Assembly (NCBI GenBank): GCA_973895155.1
Contig: OZ316892.1
Location: 26,412,001-26,476,000, forward strand
DNA length: 64,000 bases
Reading direction: 5' to 3'
Source of the DNA: Marsupella aquatica
Lineage: Eukaryota; Marchantiophyta
The position numbers were made by a program, and so were the translations under genes. Shown here piece by piece: positions 46,839-59,084 of the stretch (within the stretch, counting starts at the first letter, position 1; every line of letters begins with the position of its first letter). Below the pieces are notes generated by a model. It saw only the letters and a list, made by a program, of their open reading frames with translations, ran no database searches and was not told the origin of the DNA.

Positions 46839-47237
46839 CTACAATGTCAAGCATCCATGGGTTGTAACCTTAGCTTGATCTGGAATACTATCTGGGGCTA
46901 CAATATCAAGCTCAGTTGAATGTGGAATACTATCAGGGACTACAATGTCAAGCGTGTCCGGGATGACAATCTTGCGTAAAAGACACTCATTTTGAGGCCA
47001 AATGGTTGGCCTTATACAAGAGCACTTCCAACGACGTGTGACAACTTTGCCATGCTTTCCCATGTATGTCCTAGTAACAAGCCTTCCACGCATTTTCAAG
47101 CAGAAGCAATGGAACCATTCAAAATTCCCATCACCAACCCTGCACTTGACACAAGGTTCACACCAACAGCATTCATCTGGATGCTGCAGAAGGAGCTTCT
47201 CATAATTCGCTTCTAATGTAATGCCCAATATAGCCAT
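46839..47237 (-). CDS. Cys-rich ORF upstream of the PHD gene, unknown
   Basis: 132 codons. The first 75 residues carry regularly spaced Cys and His (ECCWCEPCVKC...WFHCFCLK...WKCSC), suggesting a zinc-binding fold that I do not recognise. The rest holds three short repeats built on LDIVVPDSIP. It may be an upstream exon of the PHD gene (interval 46838-46523 as intron) or a separate protein; no convincing splice pair was verified. Confidence 0.4.
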   Translation of the reverse strand: MAILGITLEANYEKLLLQHPDECCWCEPCVKCRVGDGNFEWFHCFCLKMRGRLVTRTYMGKHGKVVTRRWKCSCIRPTIWPQNECLLRKIVIPDTLDIVVPDSIPHSTELDIVAPDSIPDQAKVTTHGCLTL

Positions 47238-47659
47238 GGCACTATTTTTTTATACTCGGTGAATGGCCAGACGATTAGACGTGCAATGACAGGCAACTTA
47301 CAATTCACTAGGTACACTATGTGTTCTAGCAAACTGCTTCACCGCAAGTGTTGGTGCTCACTGCTGCAAGCGCTGATGACAACCTCTACAATTCCTTTTG
47401 CAACCTGTGAACAAAATTGAAACCACCATTCAATTTCTAAGTTTCAAAAACTTCCCATTACATGAAGACAACCAATTGGCCATGCATGTTACTACAGCAA
47501 TAAAATAATAACCCAATCGCTCAACAGACCTGAATAGCTAACCTGAATAGGATCAAGTTCAGAATCCAGAATGGTAATGCCCTTGCCCAGAAGCTTGAGA
47601 AACAAAAGAGAATTTAAAATCAAGCACGAGCGTCATCCACGTCTTGACCAGGCCCGCCA

Positions 47660-48264
47660 CCCAGTATGGCTGGAGGCTGTGGTCCCCCCTGGCTGAGTAA
47701 ACACTTAAAGAAGTCTTCTCTTCTAGATGACTTAAAGAAAATTGCAGGAACCAGCCAACGGGACACCAAGGCATGTAATAGAGAACCAGATTTGTGCGGG
47801 TGTGTGGGGGACGACAGAAGTCAAGTTACAAGATTTTTTTCCTGGGGTCCAGCCCACGGATGGAGATCATGTAAGGTGGTCAATCATGGCAAGTGCAATC
47901 ATTGGAGACCTGTACTCGCGGTTACTCTAACGATGCATCCAAAAAACATGTGCGTCAAGTTGTCAATGCGGACACAGAAGGAGAGATGAGTATGGACAAC
48001 GTCGAGACAAATGATGACAATACTGAGCTAGTATTCGGCTGGGAAGTTGGAGCTGGATCTCAGCAGTGGCTCCAAACCTTATCTGCGAGGGCATGGCGAG
48101 CTCTGGAGGACAAAATACTCAAAGAGCTTATCGCCATTCACGGAGCTCAGAACAGGAATTTTATAGCTGAAAAGCTAAACGGGCAGATCAGGTGCTTCTC
48201 GTCTATGACCGCTACCAGATCGACTCTAGGTGTGCCATGCGTGATAGATTTGGGCGTCAAATAG
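47660..48264 (+). pseudogene. Degenerate plus-strand ORFs, unknown
   Basis: One frame (47742-47930, containing VIENQICAGVWGTTEVKLQD) appears to continue, after a one-base shift near 47917, into the frame at 47893-48264 (NADTEGEMSMDNVETNDDN, then WLQTLSARAWRALEDKILKE). The combined reading looks like a once-coding exon. No domain known. Confidence 0.3.
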
Positions 48265-48309
48265 TAGCAAGCAAGCAAGTATGATTGTCAAAGTAGGCAG
48301 CGCCTACCT

Positions 48310-49365
48310 CCCGATTGAGCAACGCAGCAATGCAGCTCCAATCCTGGCACTCCGGTTTGAGATATTGCAACACTCCCTGCAGTAGCCACCTCCCGTTTCA
48401 GCAAGCTAGCAGCTCCCGTTTTAGAAAGCAGCAATGCAACACTCTCGACACCCACCTCCCGGAGCGCAACACTCTCGACACCCACCTCCCGGAGCGCAAC
48501 ACTCTTGCTCGATCCTTCACTCCCGGGTTCACTTCAAGCAGCAGCGCAGCTGCAAAGTCTCGCTCTCCCCTTCACTCCCGGGTTCACTTCAAGCAGCAGC
48601 GCAGCTGCAAAGTCTCGCTCTCCCCTTCACTCTAATCAGCACACGCAACTGAGAAGTCTCGCTCTCCCCTTCACTCTAATCAGCGCACGCAACTGAGAAG
48701 TCTCGCTCTCCCCTTCACTCTAAGCAGCAGCGCAGCTGAGATGTCTCGCTCTCCCCTTCACTCTAAACAGCAGCGCAGCCAGGAACTCTTGGTCGATCCT
48801 TCACTTCAAGCTGCAACGGCAGCAGCACAGCCGAGAGCGCAACACTCTCGCTCTCCCCTTCACTCCAAGTAGCAGCGCTTCACTCGATCCTTCGCTCGAT
48901 CCTTCACCGAGAACTCTCGCTCTCCCCTTCACTCTCGCTCTCCCCTTCACTCCTTCGCTCGATCCTTCGCCGAGAACTCTTGCTTGATCTTTCACTCCAG
49001 CCGCAGCAGCAACGCAGCTCGATCCTTCTCCGAGAAATCTTGCTTGATCCTTCACTCCAGCCGCAGCAGCAACGCAGCTCGATCCTTCACTCCAGCCGCA
49101 GCTCGATCGTTCACTCCAGCCGCAGCTCGATCCTTCACTCCAGCCGTAGCTCGATCCTTCACTCCAGCCGCAGCAGCAACGCAGCTCAATCCTTCACTCC
49201 AGCCGCAGCAGCAGTGCAGTCGAGAGCACAACAGGAGTCGATCCTTCACTCCAGCAACAGTGTAGTCGAGAGCACACTCTTGCTCGATCCGACCTTCACT
49301 CCAAGTGCAGTCGAGAGCACACTCTCGCTCGATCCGACCTTCACTCCAAGCAGGAGCACAACTGG
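48310..49365. repeat. Satellite-like array of several nested tandem units
   Basis: About 1.05 kb made of short imperfect units: cactctcgacacccacctcc (30-bp period, two copies near 48440-48500); ctcgctctccccttcact units of about 50-55 bp from 48530 to 48770; then ctcgatccttcactccagcc units of 20-45 bp from 49015 to 49345. A common theme is 'ctcgatccttcact' plus a cagcagc/gcagc run. All frames are open in places because of the repeats; I call no protein. Confidence 0.85.
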
Positions 49366-49379
49366 TTTAGACCCCGTTT

Positions 49380-52070
49380 AGACCATTTGCTGCAAGGTAC
49401 AAACAAAAGAGACTCTGTTGAGGCAAAGAGCGGGTGGGGCCAAAGGGATAGTGGAGGGAAACGACACGGGAGGAGACTGACAAGGGCCAATTGAGGTAAA
49501 CGAGACACGTTAAACAGAAAAATTTCAAACTTAATCCCGGTCAAACCCTAAACGTGAGTCCCCATAAAACCAGATCATTCTCAAATTCTTGCCATGTTAA
49601 CATATTAGAAAAATTAGGAAAATATATTGGGAATGTTATGTGTGCCACGTGTACCAATGACATAGTGACACGTGTACTTTACATAGTCCAACACAAAGAC
49701 CCCCTAACTTCTTTGTATGCCTTCCATCTACAAAGTCAAAAATATTAATATCCCTATTATTCTTACAAGTTGTCCAACATATAAAGTTGGCCCTATTGTT
49801 CTTACACAAATCTTCTTAAGTCTTCCGAGAAACCCAATTAACGGACCCTATACTTCGTCGCACGTGATATGAGATTTTCGCGGAGTGAGACCCCCGAGGG
49901 TGTTGGGATTGGTGAGGGCGTTGGGTGGCTAGCTAGGTCCACCACTTGTATGGACACATGGACATCTCGGCTAACCAAAGTGAAAAAAAATTCAAAAAAA
50001 GTTTTTTCTCTCTCTCAAGTCTTGAGACTGAAACAAATCAAATATTTTTTTCCCATTTTCTTGGGCGTTGCAACTTGGTGGCCTCTTTGAGATGACATGG
50101 TAACTATCAGGTCGATTGATATAAGGTCGACTAATGGAGATGACTAATAACTGATAGGATGGCTGATCTCAAAAAGAGCAACTCCTGTTTGAAGCCCTGG
50201 GCCCTCAGTCCAAGTAAAATTAGTGAAGTCAACCCCCTTGCGATTGTGACCCCGTTGCTTTTACTCCTTGTTATTTCTGTTTTTCTATAAAAGGTTGTCT
50301 TGTTATTGATAATATTAATAATTATTAGTTCAAAATGAGTAAAAACCAACCTTCAAACATTCGCATGTACTCTGCATATTATTTAAGACTGAGGCCTCAG
50401 GGGTTTGAAGGACTTACCAAAGGCCAGAGCTAGAATTGCGGTGACAGGTTTGCAAGAGGTAGAAAATGATAAACAAAAGCCCGGATGGACTCCTATGTTG
50501 GCCCCACCTATCCCCATGGACTATGACAGGGGACAGACCATTTTACATCTAATTATGAGACAGCCCAACTGCAATTGGATGATAAATACCCTCATTAATT
50601 ATTTTTGTCAGCCTAAGAACATTATGTGTTCCCCTCAAAGTCAAATTGAGAATCTCAATGAAATGGAGTGAAGATGCACATTTAAAATCTTCCACAGCTC
50701 CGTCGTGGCAAAGTACTCGAAGTGCTCCTTGTAACAAGAGGAGCGCTCTCTAAAAAATTGGATTCATATTCAATATTTCCCCAAAAGTTCTCAAGTAGCT
50801 CTTTAGCAATAAATAAGTCAAACACTATTTATAACAAGAACAATGGTCTCTCAGAAATGGTATTCGACAACAATGCTTATGCAAATTAAAATTAGCTCCA
50901 CAATGAAAAAAATTATACAGTCTCGATAACAAAAGCAATGTTATATAAAATACAAGATTATGTAAAAACATTTCTGAAAGTTGTATAGTCATTCCGCAAA
51001 CTGTCAATGCCCTAGAACCTTAAGAAAATGTGTAGAAAAATATGAATCCATTTGTAAAAATTGAGGTTATTTGGGCTTTAGATTCGCCCCTTAGCCACCT
51101 TGGTGAGAATTGTTTCTTTGGTTCATGAGTTATTGTGTTGCTTGCTTCCGCTTTAGGGCGCTTATAAACATTAAAAAATATTTTTGAGTAAATTAAGTTC
51201 ATTTGGTATTTTACCATTGAGAAAATTACCTGAGGCAGTATGAGTAAAATGTGAAGCACACAATTTACTCAAAGTTTCATAAACCATGAAGGCCAAATCA
51301 GGTATTAATATAAGGACCTAAATGTACTTAATTTATATTTCATATTTTTATTGAACTGTGTTGGGGGAATGGATCAAAACTTTCAATTAAAGTGCTTTGG
51401 CCTCTGACAAAATATCTTTAAGACATGAGTGAGGACAGAGTTGAGTTAGTGGCAGGGAGGACAGAGTTAGTGACAGGGAAAGTCTTTGGAGAGAAGTGAT
51501 GCTTTGGTCATTGACAATGTTTTGTATGGACAGAAAAGTAAACACTAGTATCCATGCATATTTTTGTGTTTTAGCCCAGTCCATCCAAGTTTCATTTATC
51601 CATGGGGGCTTCATGAAGAACCTATTAGTCCATCCGGGCTTTAAGTTCAGAAAATGATGTGCACGTTGATCAATTGGTCCTTGGCGGGATGGTAGTCTTT
51701 TTCTTCTATTTTTGAACTGAGGGATAGCCAACGCTTTTATGAGGGCAATGTTGTATCCACCCAATGCATCTACTAGATACACCCCCAAAACAAGCTCAAC
51801 ATGCATAAAACTTTCAAATGTTTTTGGGTTGTGACACTGATCCTCAAAGTGGGTGATTTTAGTGATTTGGGATGACAGAGAATATAGTAAAATACCCCAT
51901 GGATAAAACGCCCAGACAGAACTCCTTGAGCAAGCAACTTGGTGCCCTTAGTTATCACTTCCAGCAACAACTCCCATACAAAGTTGCACTTGCTCTTTAA
52001 CACAATCATTGCTCAACGGCCCTCATTATCTGCACAAGCAACCCAACACATTGACAAGAAACCCAACATG
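49380..52070. other. AT-rich gene-free stretch
   Basis: Only short chance frames; no domain, RNA gene or tandem repeat of note apart from local poly-A/T runs (about 49980-50060). Confidence 0.45.
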
Positions 52071-52861
52071 ATCTAGGATCTCCAAGACCATTGTTTTGAC
52101 TCAAGCTCAACAATTGTTAGTACGTAGGTCAATGACTAGAACCTTTCGGGCCCTTGTGGCCTTGCTATAAGCCAAAGCTAGGGCTGACACCCACTATTCG
52201 TCTAGAATAGCCCCTTTATCAGGTGCTGGCTGAGCTTCCCCACTTTCTATCTATCACTGGCTGACCTCCTAGCTTCCAGGACATGCTCATGGCCCTCAAC
52301 CCTCGCCTCAACCTTGATTCCAAGTGAACCCAATTGCGTGGACATGCAACTAACTTGCTATGTCCATAACTTTCTAGTTAGACGTCTGTAAGTATTAAAG
52401 TGCCTTATCCCGTTGTGATTGGGCCAACCTGATGCTCATGCCCAGGCTCTCAAATCAGAGGTCCCGGTTGACTACACCTGCATGGCGCCGTATCTTATGC
52501 GTCAAACGTCTGTTTTGTAGGAAGTAAACTTCTTTGGCCTTGGGCCCAAGAGGAGCTATCACTCAAGCCCTCAGAATGCAAAGTCAATCTAGGGGTCCAG
52601 GCGGTCCACCTTGAGCTCAACATGACCCAACCAGCTCCCAATGCTAGTCTAAGTCTTTTGTGTGCGTCACCAACTTAGCGCATTCAATTTGCCTTTGCTA
52701 GTCCCGTTGCTAGTGCACCGCTTCATTGCCCACTACTCTTAGTTCCCATATTTAGTCCCCACTAGATGCCCATTCCGGAGGCCTGGACCATAGAGAAGCT
52801 CAACGTTGGAGTCAGCGACGCTGGAGCTAAGTGGTAGGGTAGTCACTTGAGTTCCATGACT
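52070..52861 (-). mobile_element. Repeat element, inverted relative of 38.7-40.2 kb
   Basis: The part 52440-52860 matches 38690-39010 in reverse complement. The match ends where the direct repeat of 20.14 kb begins at 52862. Confidence 0.6.
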
Positions 52862-53124
52862 AGAATGAACCTTCAAGTGTGAGCACAAGTTTGTGTGCCT
52901 CTTGGGTATACCCCCTCCCATGCATGGCCTGTGGGTACCTGGAACTCAAACACCTAGCTAGTACAATTATGAAAGTAAATAAGTTATACCCCGAGTTATA
53001 CTAGAGGCATAACCTAACACATGTGAAGCGGGATGTGAAGACAACGTACATCCATGTTTCAAAAAGATCCATTTTTGGTTGCGTCCACCTTTGCCCCCAT
53101 CTAAACCCATAGAAAATAGCAAGT
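52862..53124 (+). repeat. Dispersed direct repeat, copy 2 (partner at 20.14 kb)
   Basis: High similarity to 20140-20375 in the same orientation, with a few small insertions (e.g. around 52985 and 53030). Confidence 0.75.
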
Positions 53125-54420
53125 CTGCGCCCGAGTCTGTGAAACTAAGGATGTTTTGTCCCTTAATTTCCTGGTTTTGTCGAGCGGTGTCTATTTTTTG
53201 TCTCACCGCTTCTGGTCCTTACATGTAAAAGGCCGCGGTGTATTATGACAGCAGGGAGCAACACATGTTGTGCTCCCGGTTGTGCTCCGCTGACCCCGCT
53301 CCTCCCAAGTGGATGCTCGTTCTTCTTGTTCTCTTTTGTTTGAATTCAAACTGGTTTCTCCTCGTTTGATGTGCTCTGACTCTCTAAGGATGTACTTATG
53401 TCCTGGGCCCTGGGCCGTCACTAAGGGAAATGTAATGAGATATACCTATGACCGAAGCCTCCCCAGCCCTGGGGAAACACTTAGGCTAAAACTCCAAATA
53501 CCCCTGTGAACACTTACATGTTATATACCCCTTATTAATTTTCATATGGCGAATTTAAAAGACCCTTGAAAAATGTAATAAATAATTTTCAATATATTAA
53601 AAATACCCTTGAGTCATTTATAAGTACATTGGAAACTCATTGTAAAATCACTTGTGTCTTTATAAAGTATTGTGTATGCACTACTACGATATGATGAAGT
53701 GCACATGTATAGTTCCTACTTTAACAACTAATACCCTTGTAAAAAATTAAACTACCAATACATGACTTACACTAAGCAAGTGACATGTGGACCAATCCAC
53801 TGGTGATGCATGACATACACTATGTAATTATACCCTTGCATAGAAATAAAAATATTTTGAGATAGGAGTTAATTAATCCCCTTCATTACAAATTTGTGAT
53901 TATAATTATTAATTGGGTAGGATTTTAAATAGCCTTCATTTGTTTGCACGTGGTTCTAAGAATCCGACGAGTGATTCCCCAGGGCTCCCCAGGTACCCCT
54001 TGTTATATTTTGGAGGAATATATAAATCTATCTTGTTCGTTCTAAACATAATTTTAGTCCTATTTAAAATCATCCTAAGTTATTATAATCGTTGATATTT
54101 TAGGATTTAAGGTGCCCTTCATTTGTTATACAAACAAGGTTTAGAAGATGCATATAAGCGTCTTCTTCACATCGGGCCGTCCATTGTAGGGCAACCTCCC
54201 ATTGAACGACTCCAAGAACCCAAAACCCAGGTTACACCCAAATATGAGAGGATTGGGGGGTTTAGGGTTTGGGGTTCTCATGTGAGAACTGGTACAAGAG
54301 ACTAACCCTACCTATCATATACCCTAAACCAATGAGACTATGACACATGGACCAATCAAATGCTGACACCTATGATGGAGTATTTACATACCCCACCAGC
54401 TAATGTAATGGGCAACCAAA
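53125..54420. other. AT-rich gene-free stretch
   Basis: No supported gene. Short frames at 53913-54305 lie in low-complexity AT-rich DNA. Confidence 0.4.
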
Positions 54421-54753
54421 TCTATTCATTAAAAGTGTATTTTATCTTGTTCACTTTTTGGCCTCTAAATGTTCACTTTTTGTTCTCTAGATGTACACTT
54501 TTTAACCCCAAAAGGTACAATATAGTACACTACTCTACACCTAAATGATCAATTGTAAACTTGAGAGTGAAAAAATGATCTCTACTAGAAGGAGTCTCAT
54601 CCTAGTTTATTTACAAATGATGAACATGGTGGTACATTTGATGGCAAGCATCTTTATTTCTTGTCCAATTGTACACTTTTTGAAAGCCAAATGTACACTT
54701 TTTGTTACCCAAATGTTCATAAATTGAATAATAATTCACTTTTAATGAATAGA
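54421..54753. mobile_element. MITE-like foldback with 17-bp perfect terminal inverted repeats
   Basis: tctattcattaaaagtg at 54421-54437 is the exact reverse complement of 54737-54753. The 333-bp interior has no coding sequence but holds several copies of a motif close to atgtacactttttg (about 54466-54510 and 54662-54720), half of them near each end. No clear target-site duplication. Confidence 0.6.
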
Positions 54754-57480
54754 TTGATAGTCTTCATTCCTTCTAACCTATACTACGCATATATGGTGCC
54801 CTAGTTCATTCTAACCTTGTTCTAATATTATTTTCAAAACAAATTAAAAAAAACTCATCGGACGTTCGCATGTATGTTTCGTTATTTCATAAGCTGAGGG
54901 CCCAGGGGTCCTGGGTGACTCTTGGGGAGGCCAGAGAACAATATTCAATACACAATTTGCAACATTCACTTGGACTCATGACTCAATGTTTACTATCTTG
55001 TGTGTATACATTTTGTACTCTGAGTTCTTGATTACGTGTGGAGATTTTTCACGTTGTCTGCTGCTTATTTAGTTTTACACTCCCAATCACAAAGTCCCAT
55101 GTGCAAGTCCTTATACCTGCAATTCACCAAGAAATTGTAGAAATTCCTAGAATTCAAAAACCAACTGTCGTATGGCCGGAAGAACAGTCACAAAGTAACA
55201 ATATATCTTTGTAAACTCAAAATTCAGTCCCTTTAAGAACAGATTTGGAATAGATTGAATGAATTAACACTTTTGAGTAGTTTAGAGCTCTTGCTCCAAA
55301 ATTTTCAAACTTCTAAAAATGATAAAATTAACAAAAGGAAAAGGAAAAGAAGACTCTTGAGTTATGGATCAAAAGGGAGGTTAAAACTGCAATCATTTTT
55401 TTTTTAAATTTGCTATTGCCACTCCTTCAGAAAGGACTATGGTCTTAGTATAGACAAAGGTAAAAATTATCCTACCAGATTCACTATTCTTTTGAGACAT
55501 AAAAATGTGAAATAAAAGAATCTTTTGCTCACCAAACCCAAAGTACATTTCTGGTTGGTTTTACTCAGATATATACTAAAATGCTGTCAACATGGTTTGA
55601 TTGTCAGCGATTCGCAATTCAAATCAAACTCTAATACATATGCCAAAGTAAAACAATGGTACTTTGATACTCCGAAAATAGAATCTTGCTCCTTCCAACT
55701 CAAATATTTATCCTTGAATTAGCTAGTAAATCTTGTCACAGCAAGCAGGCCTAGTAGTGAGTTCGATGGGAATCTCATAAGATTGTGATCAAAACTAAAT
55801 CACCAAAAGTGTCGTATGCTAACAAAAGCAAATATCAACAAATATGTGCTAAAACTCGGTGTTCGTTCCTATGGAAGAACAAGAATGGAATGATAAGATG
55901 TTTTAAAGTGTTATGAGTGGTTTAGAGAGGAAACTCAAACCTCTATCAAATAAACACACAAGAAAAACAAAACAAAATTGAAAGAACTAAGAAAACACAA
56001 TGAAAATGCTTTTTGTCATAAAGTATGATGTTTGAGACTTTTCAAGCCAGACTTCAACACTGAGATACCTCCATCACCACTCCTTCAAAAAGGATTATGG
56101 CCAATTTTAAGATGTTAGAAAGATACTCCAAACCCCTATCTAACTGCTTCTCAAACTCATAGTTACTTTCAATCTCTACAGTTTCCTAGCATTAGCTCAC
56201 TATACCCACAATGATCTTTCTGGACAAAGTTGCTCAAGTGGTCAGACCCCGTAAACTGATGGCAACAGGTTTCAACTCACTGGAGATACGCAACTCGGAG
56301 TGAAAACTACCGGGCTTTGCTTACACAATGGTGGTACTAAATCACATGAATATAGACTATTGCCCTAGAGTGTTCAAAAGTAATCCATCTTAAATTCACA
56401 GATTTCATAATGACAAAAGTTTGTATAATCAATTGTCACCAAATAGAATCTTCAATCATATTACACAAAGAACTTATGAACTATTAGTTTTACTTCATAA
56501 GTCAAGCTCCTCAAGGAACTCAACCATGGAAGGAGTATAGTCTCCTATTGACTACCTAGGAGCGAAATCCAAAATGCATTGGATTTCTCCTTTGGTATCA
56601 TAGGGACAATCTCTATGACATAGATATGCAAGAACTAACCTACCTAACTAGTGTATCATCATTCCTTATATAATGCCTCAAGCAAGGATGGTCTAACAAG
56701 AAAGATGAAAAGACATCCCTTCAAAGAAAACTAATTTGTAAAACAAAATAGAACTAATTAAAATTTGATGTAAAATGCAAATATAACAAACATAGACCTG
56801 ATTAGAAACCAAGTAAACCAACTCCAAAAATTCTAGAACTTTGCCAGCAAGTAGATTATACTTCAAAGATCATACTTGCAAATTTCAAGCTAAACTGAAG
56901 TTCTTGAAGACTTTCAAATAATAGGAGCTTTTGATGATAAATACATAATAGTGCATTAGACTTGAGCACTTCTCAGGGCATCTTTTATCAAATGGTTGAG
57001 GGTCTCTTAAAAGTGTCACATATAAAAGGTTTGGGCACCATTCACGGAACATCTTTTGTAAAATTTGGGTGATGTCCCTTGTGTAAGTCACCAAAGTATT
57101 CAAATGCAATTGAGAAGCTCCCAAAAGCTTGAAAATTTTGTCATTTCATCATTTCTTCTTCTTTCTTTTAGCATTTCTCAGATAAGTGGTATTCCACAAA
57201 AGGAATCTCCTGAATTCATTTGAAAATTATAGCATATGCTTTACTTCCACACAAGATCTTCTTGTTAAAATGGAAGGTTATTCAGAAATTCCCTTACTGA
57301 ATAAAGTTGTCCCCCCCCCCAAAAAAAAAAGATAATCAAAGGGGTCTTATAAGATTAGAATTCTAGCACAAAGAAAGAACTGAAGAGACATGCCTTTTCA
57401 GACCTCAAATCCCTTAAAGGTAATCCTAGAAAAGATAGAAAAATTAAAGTGTTGGAAATGGATGTTGCTAGAAATGTCGA
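54754..57480. other. AT-rich gene-free stretch
   Basis: Long AT-rich intergenic DNA with only short chance frames, plus a poly-C/poly-A run near 57311-57331. Nothing else recognised. Confidence 0.45.
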
Positions 57481-57489
57481 AATTGCAGT

Positions 57490-58352
57490 GGATGCTTTGG
57501 AAAGCATCTTGGTGGACCCTTTGCAAAGCGTCGGTGCTTTCGCTAAAAGTACTAAACGGTGACTTTGTCGGAATTATAACTTCTAAACTAAAAGTAGGAA
57601 TGAAATGAAACGTTTTGAGGGTACTCTACTACATATAATTTCTATGCTGGTAAAGTTTCAGACTTTTCTGAGACCTCTAAATGCTTCAAATAAATAGACA
57701 AAAGTGTTGCAAAGTAATAAAAAGGGGAAAAACCGGAAAATGTTCATAGTGTTGGAACTTGGCGGACGCTTCACAAAGCATCCAAAATTACAAAGGGACT
57801 TTGTGGACGCTTCAGAAAGCGTCGTCGGAAATCTCATAGCAATGTCTATCTTTCGGCCTTCCAAGTGGACGCTTTTCTTAAGCGTTGGGTTTTGTGGGAT
57901 GCTTTACAAACGTCAGTATTGATGTCGCCTCTGGTGTTGGATGCTTTGGAGTGCTAGTACATTGGTGGCGTCTTTAGTAATGGACGCTTCAGTGGGTGTC
58001 GAGGTCTCCAAAATGCTTAAGTCAGCGGTAGTAGATGGGCGTCGGCTTTGGGCAGCAGACACTTCCGTCAATCGTCTATACTTGGCGGATGCTTCATAAA
58101 GCATCTTTCGTTCCTTTGTCAAGCACAGACACTTTAGAAAGCGTCGATTCTTTCGTGGACGCTTTACAAAGCGTCAGGGCATCTTATTAACTTTGGATTG
58201 CGGATGCTTCACAAAGCGTCGGTATTGTGATGGACGCTTTACAAAACGTCGTGTACTTAGTTGCGTTTGGAGTTGGAGACTCTTACAGCGGAGTAGTTTC
58301 AGACGGATGCTTCATAAAGCGTTGGATTGGAGTGGATGCTTTACAAAGCGTA
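57490..58352. repeat. Array of an 18-bp near-palindrome, GAYGCTTYNNAAAGCRTC
   Basis: At least twelve copies, all close to gacgctttacaaagcgtc (8-bp arms, 2-nt centre): 57491, 57515, 57765, 57806, 57868, 57898 (one base short), 58088, 58128, 58158, 58203, 58233, 58306 and 58335 (start positions). Degenerate copies lie between them (e.g. near 57939, 57984, 58277). Spacers are irregular (about 6-240 bp) and unrelated. The copies fall in different frames, so a peptide repeat is not the explanation. Confidence 0.85.
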
Positions 58353-59084
58353 GTCTTTTGCTATCAAAAAGTTTGAAAATTTCCGAAATAAGCTCCAGTT
58401 CATGAAATCTGACCAAAATGCCTTTCCACACCAACTGAAGAAATAATTCATTGTCTTCACAAGAAAACATTGAGCAATTGTAGGTTGCATCTTGTGGTAG
58501 GCTTTGCATTGCTTTGTACTATGCTATTGCCATGTGCTAGAGTGTAGGCTGAAATAGTGAACTCCACAATCAGGTACCACATAAGAACTCCACATGCAAT
58601 TGTGAACTTCACAGGAAGGCAAAACAAGGCATTCAATTGCACATCAAAATATGACCATAGACGCCTACAATGTCACTCCTTACCATGATAACCCCATTTA
58701 TTCTCTGTACATCACTTATTCATTCTACAACCGTCCAATTACAGGAGTGCGCAAGGCACCACACAAGAACTTGAGTAATTTAATATCAGGGTGCAAACTG
58801 TGACAAGATGAACATGAAAAAAGTTGGGGTCCATCAGGGCAACTTTTCCACAAGGGTGTCGATCAAGCAATAGTTTTCTTAAAGCGACTGAAGTACGTCC
58901 ACTCTGACTCTAGCTGATGTTTGACCCTGGCTGATGTTGTACAGCTTCAGAACAGGTTGCGATCCGAAGAAAGCATAGATCTGGAGGGTTCGTTGGGCTG
59001 TTGGGGTATGGCCCGAGCTGAAAACCTCCTGTAATCGACCGTAGAAAGCTTCTATGTCGTGCCGATATTTGTGTCATGAGGAAG

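Larger units (their letters stand above)
40684..47240 (-). mobile_element. Large DNA transposon with transposase and adjoining Cys-rich/PHD genes (limits uncertain)
   Basis: The element is defined by its transposase (45352-40777). Two same-strand ORFs upstream, a PHD protein and a Cys-rich protein, lie within 2 kb and are tentatively included because nothing separates them from it. I could not identify terminal inverted repeats or a target-site duplication, so the true ends may lie elsewhere between 40.2 and 49.5 kb. The superfamily is uncertain: the protein has a possible RNase-H-like core but fits neither hAT nor MULE by eye, and KDZ- or P-like affinity is possible. Confidence 0.6.

Noticed and set aside
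48315-49381. Ser/Gln/Leu-rich ORFs
   Set aside because: Open frames caused by the tandem array; no start context or domain.
57490-58352. CRISPR array
   Set aside because: Plant nuclear context, irregular spacers, degenerate palindromic repeats, no cas genes.
57390-58405. ORFs over the palindrome array encoding a peptide repeat such as DALQSV
   Set aside because: Copies of the motif fall in different frames and some would introduce stops.
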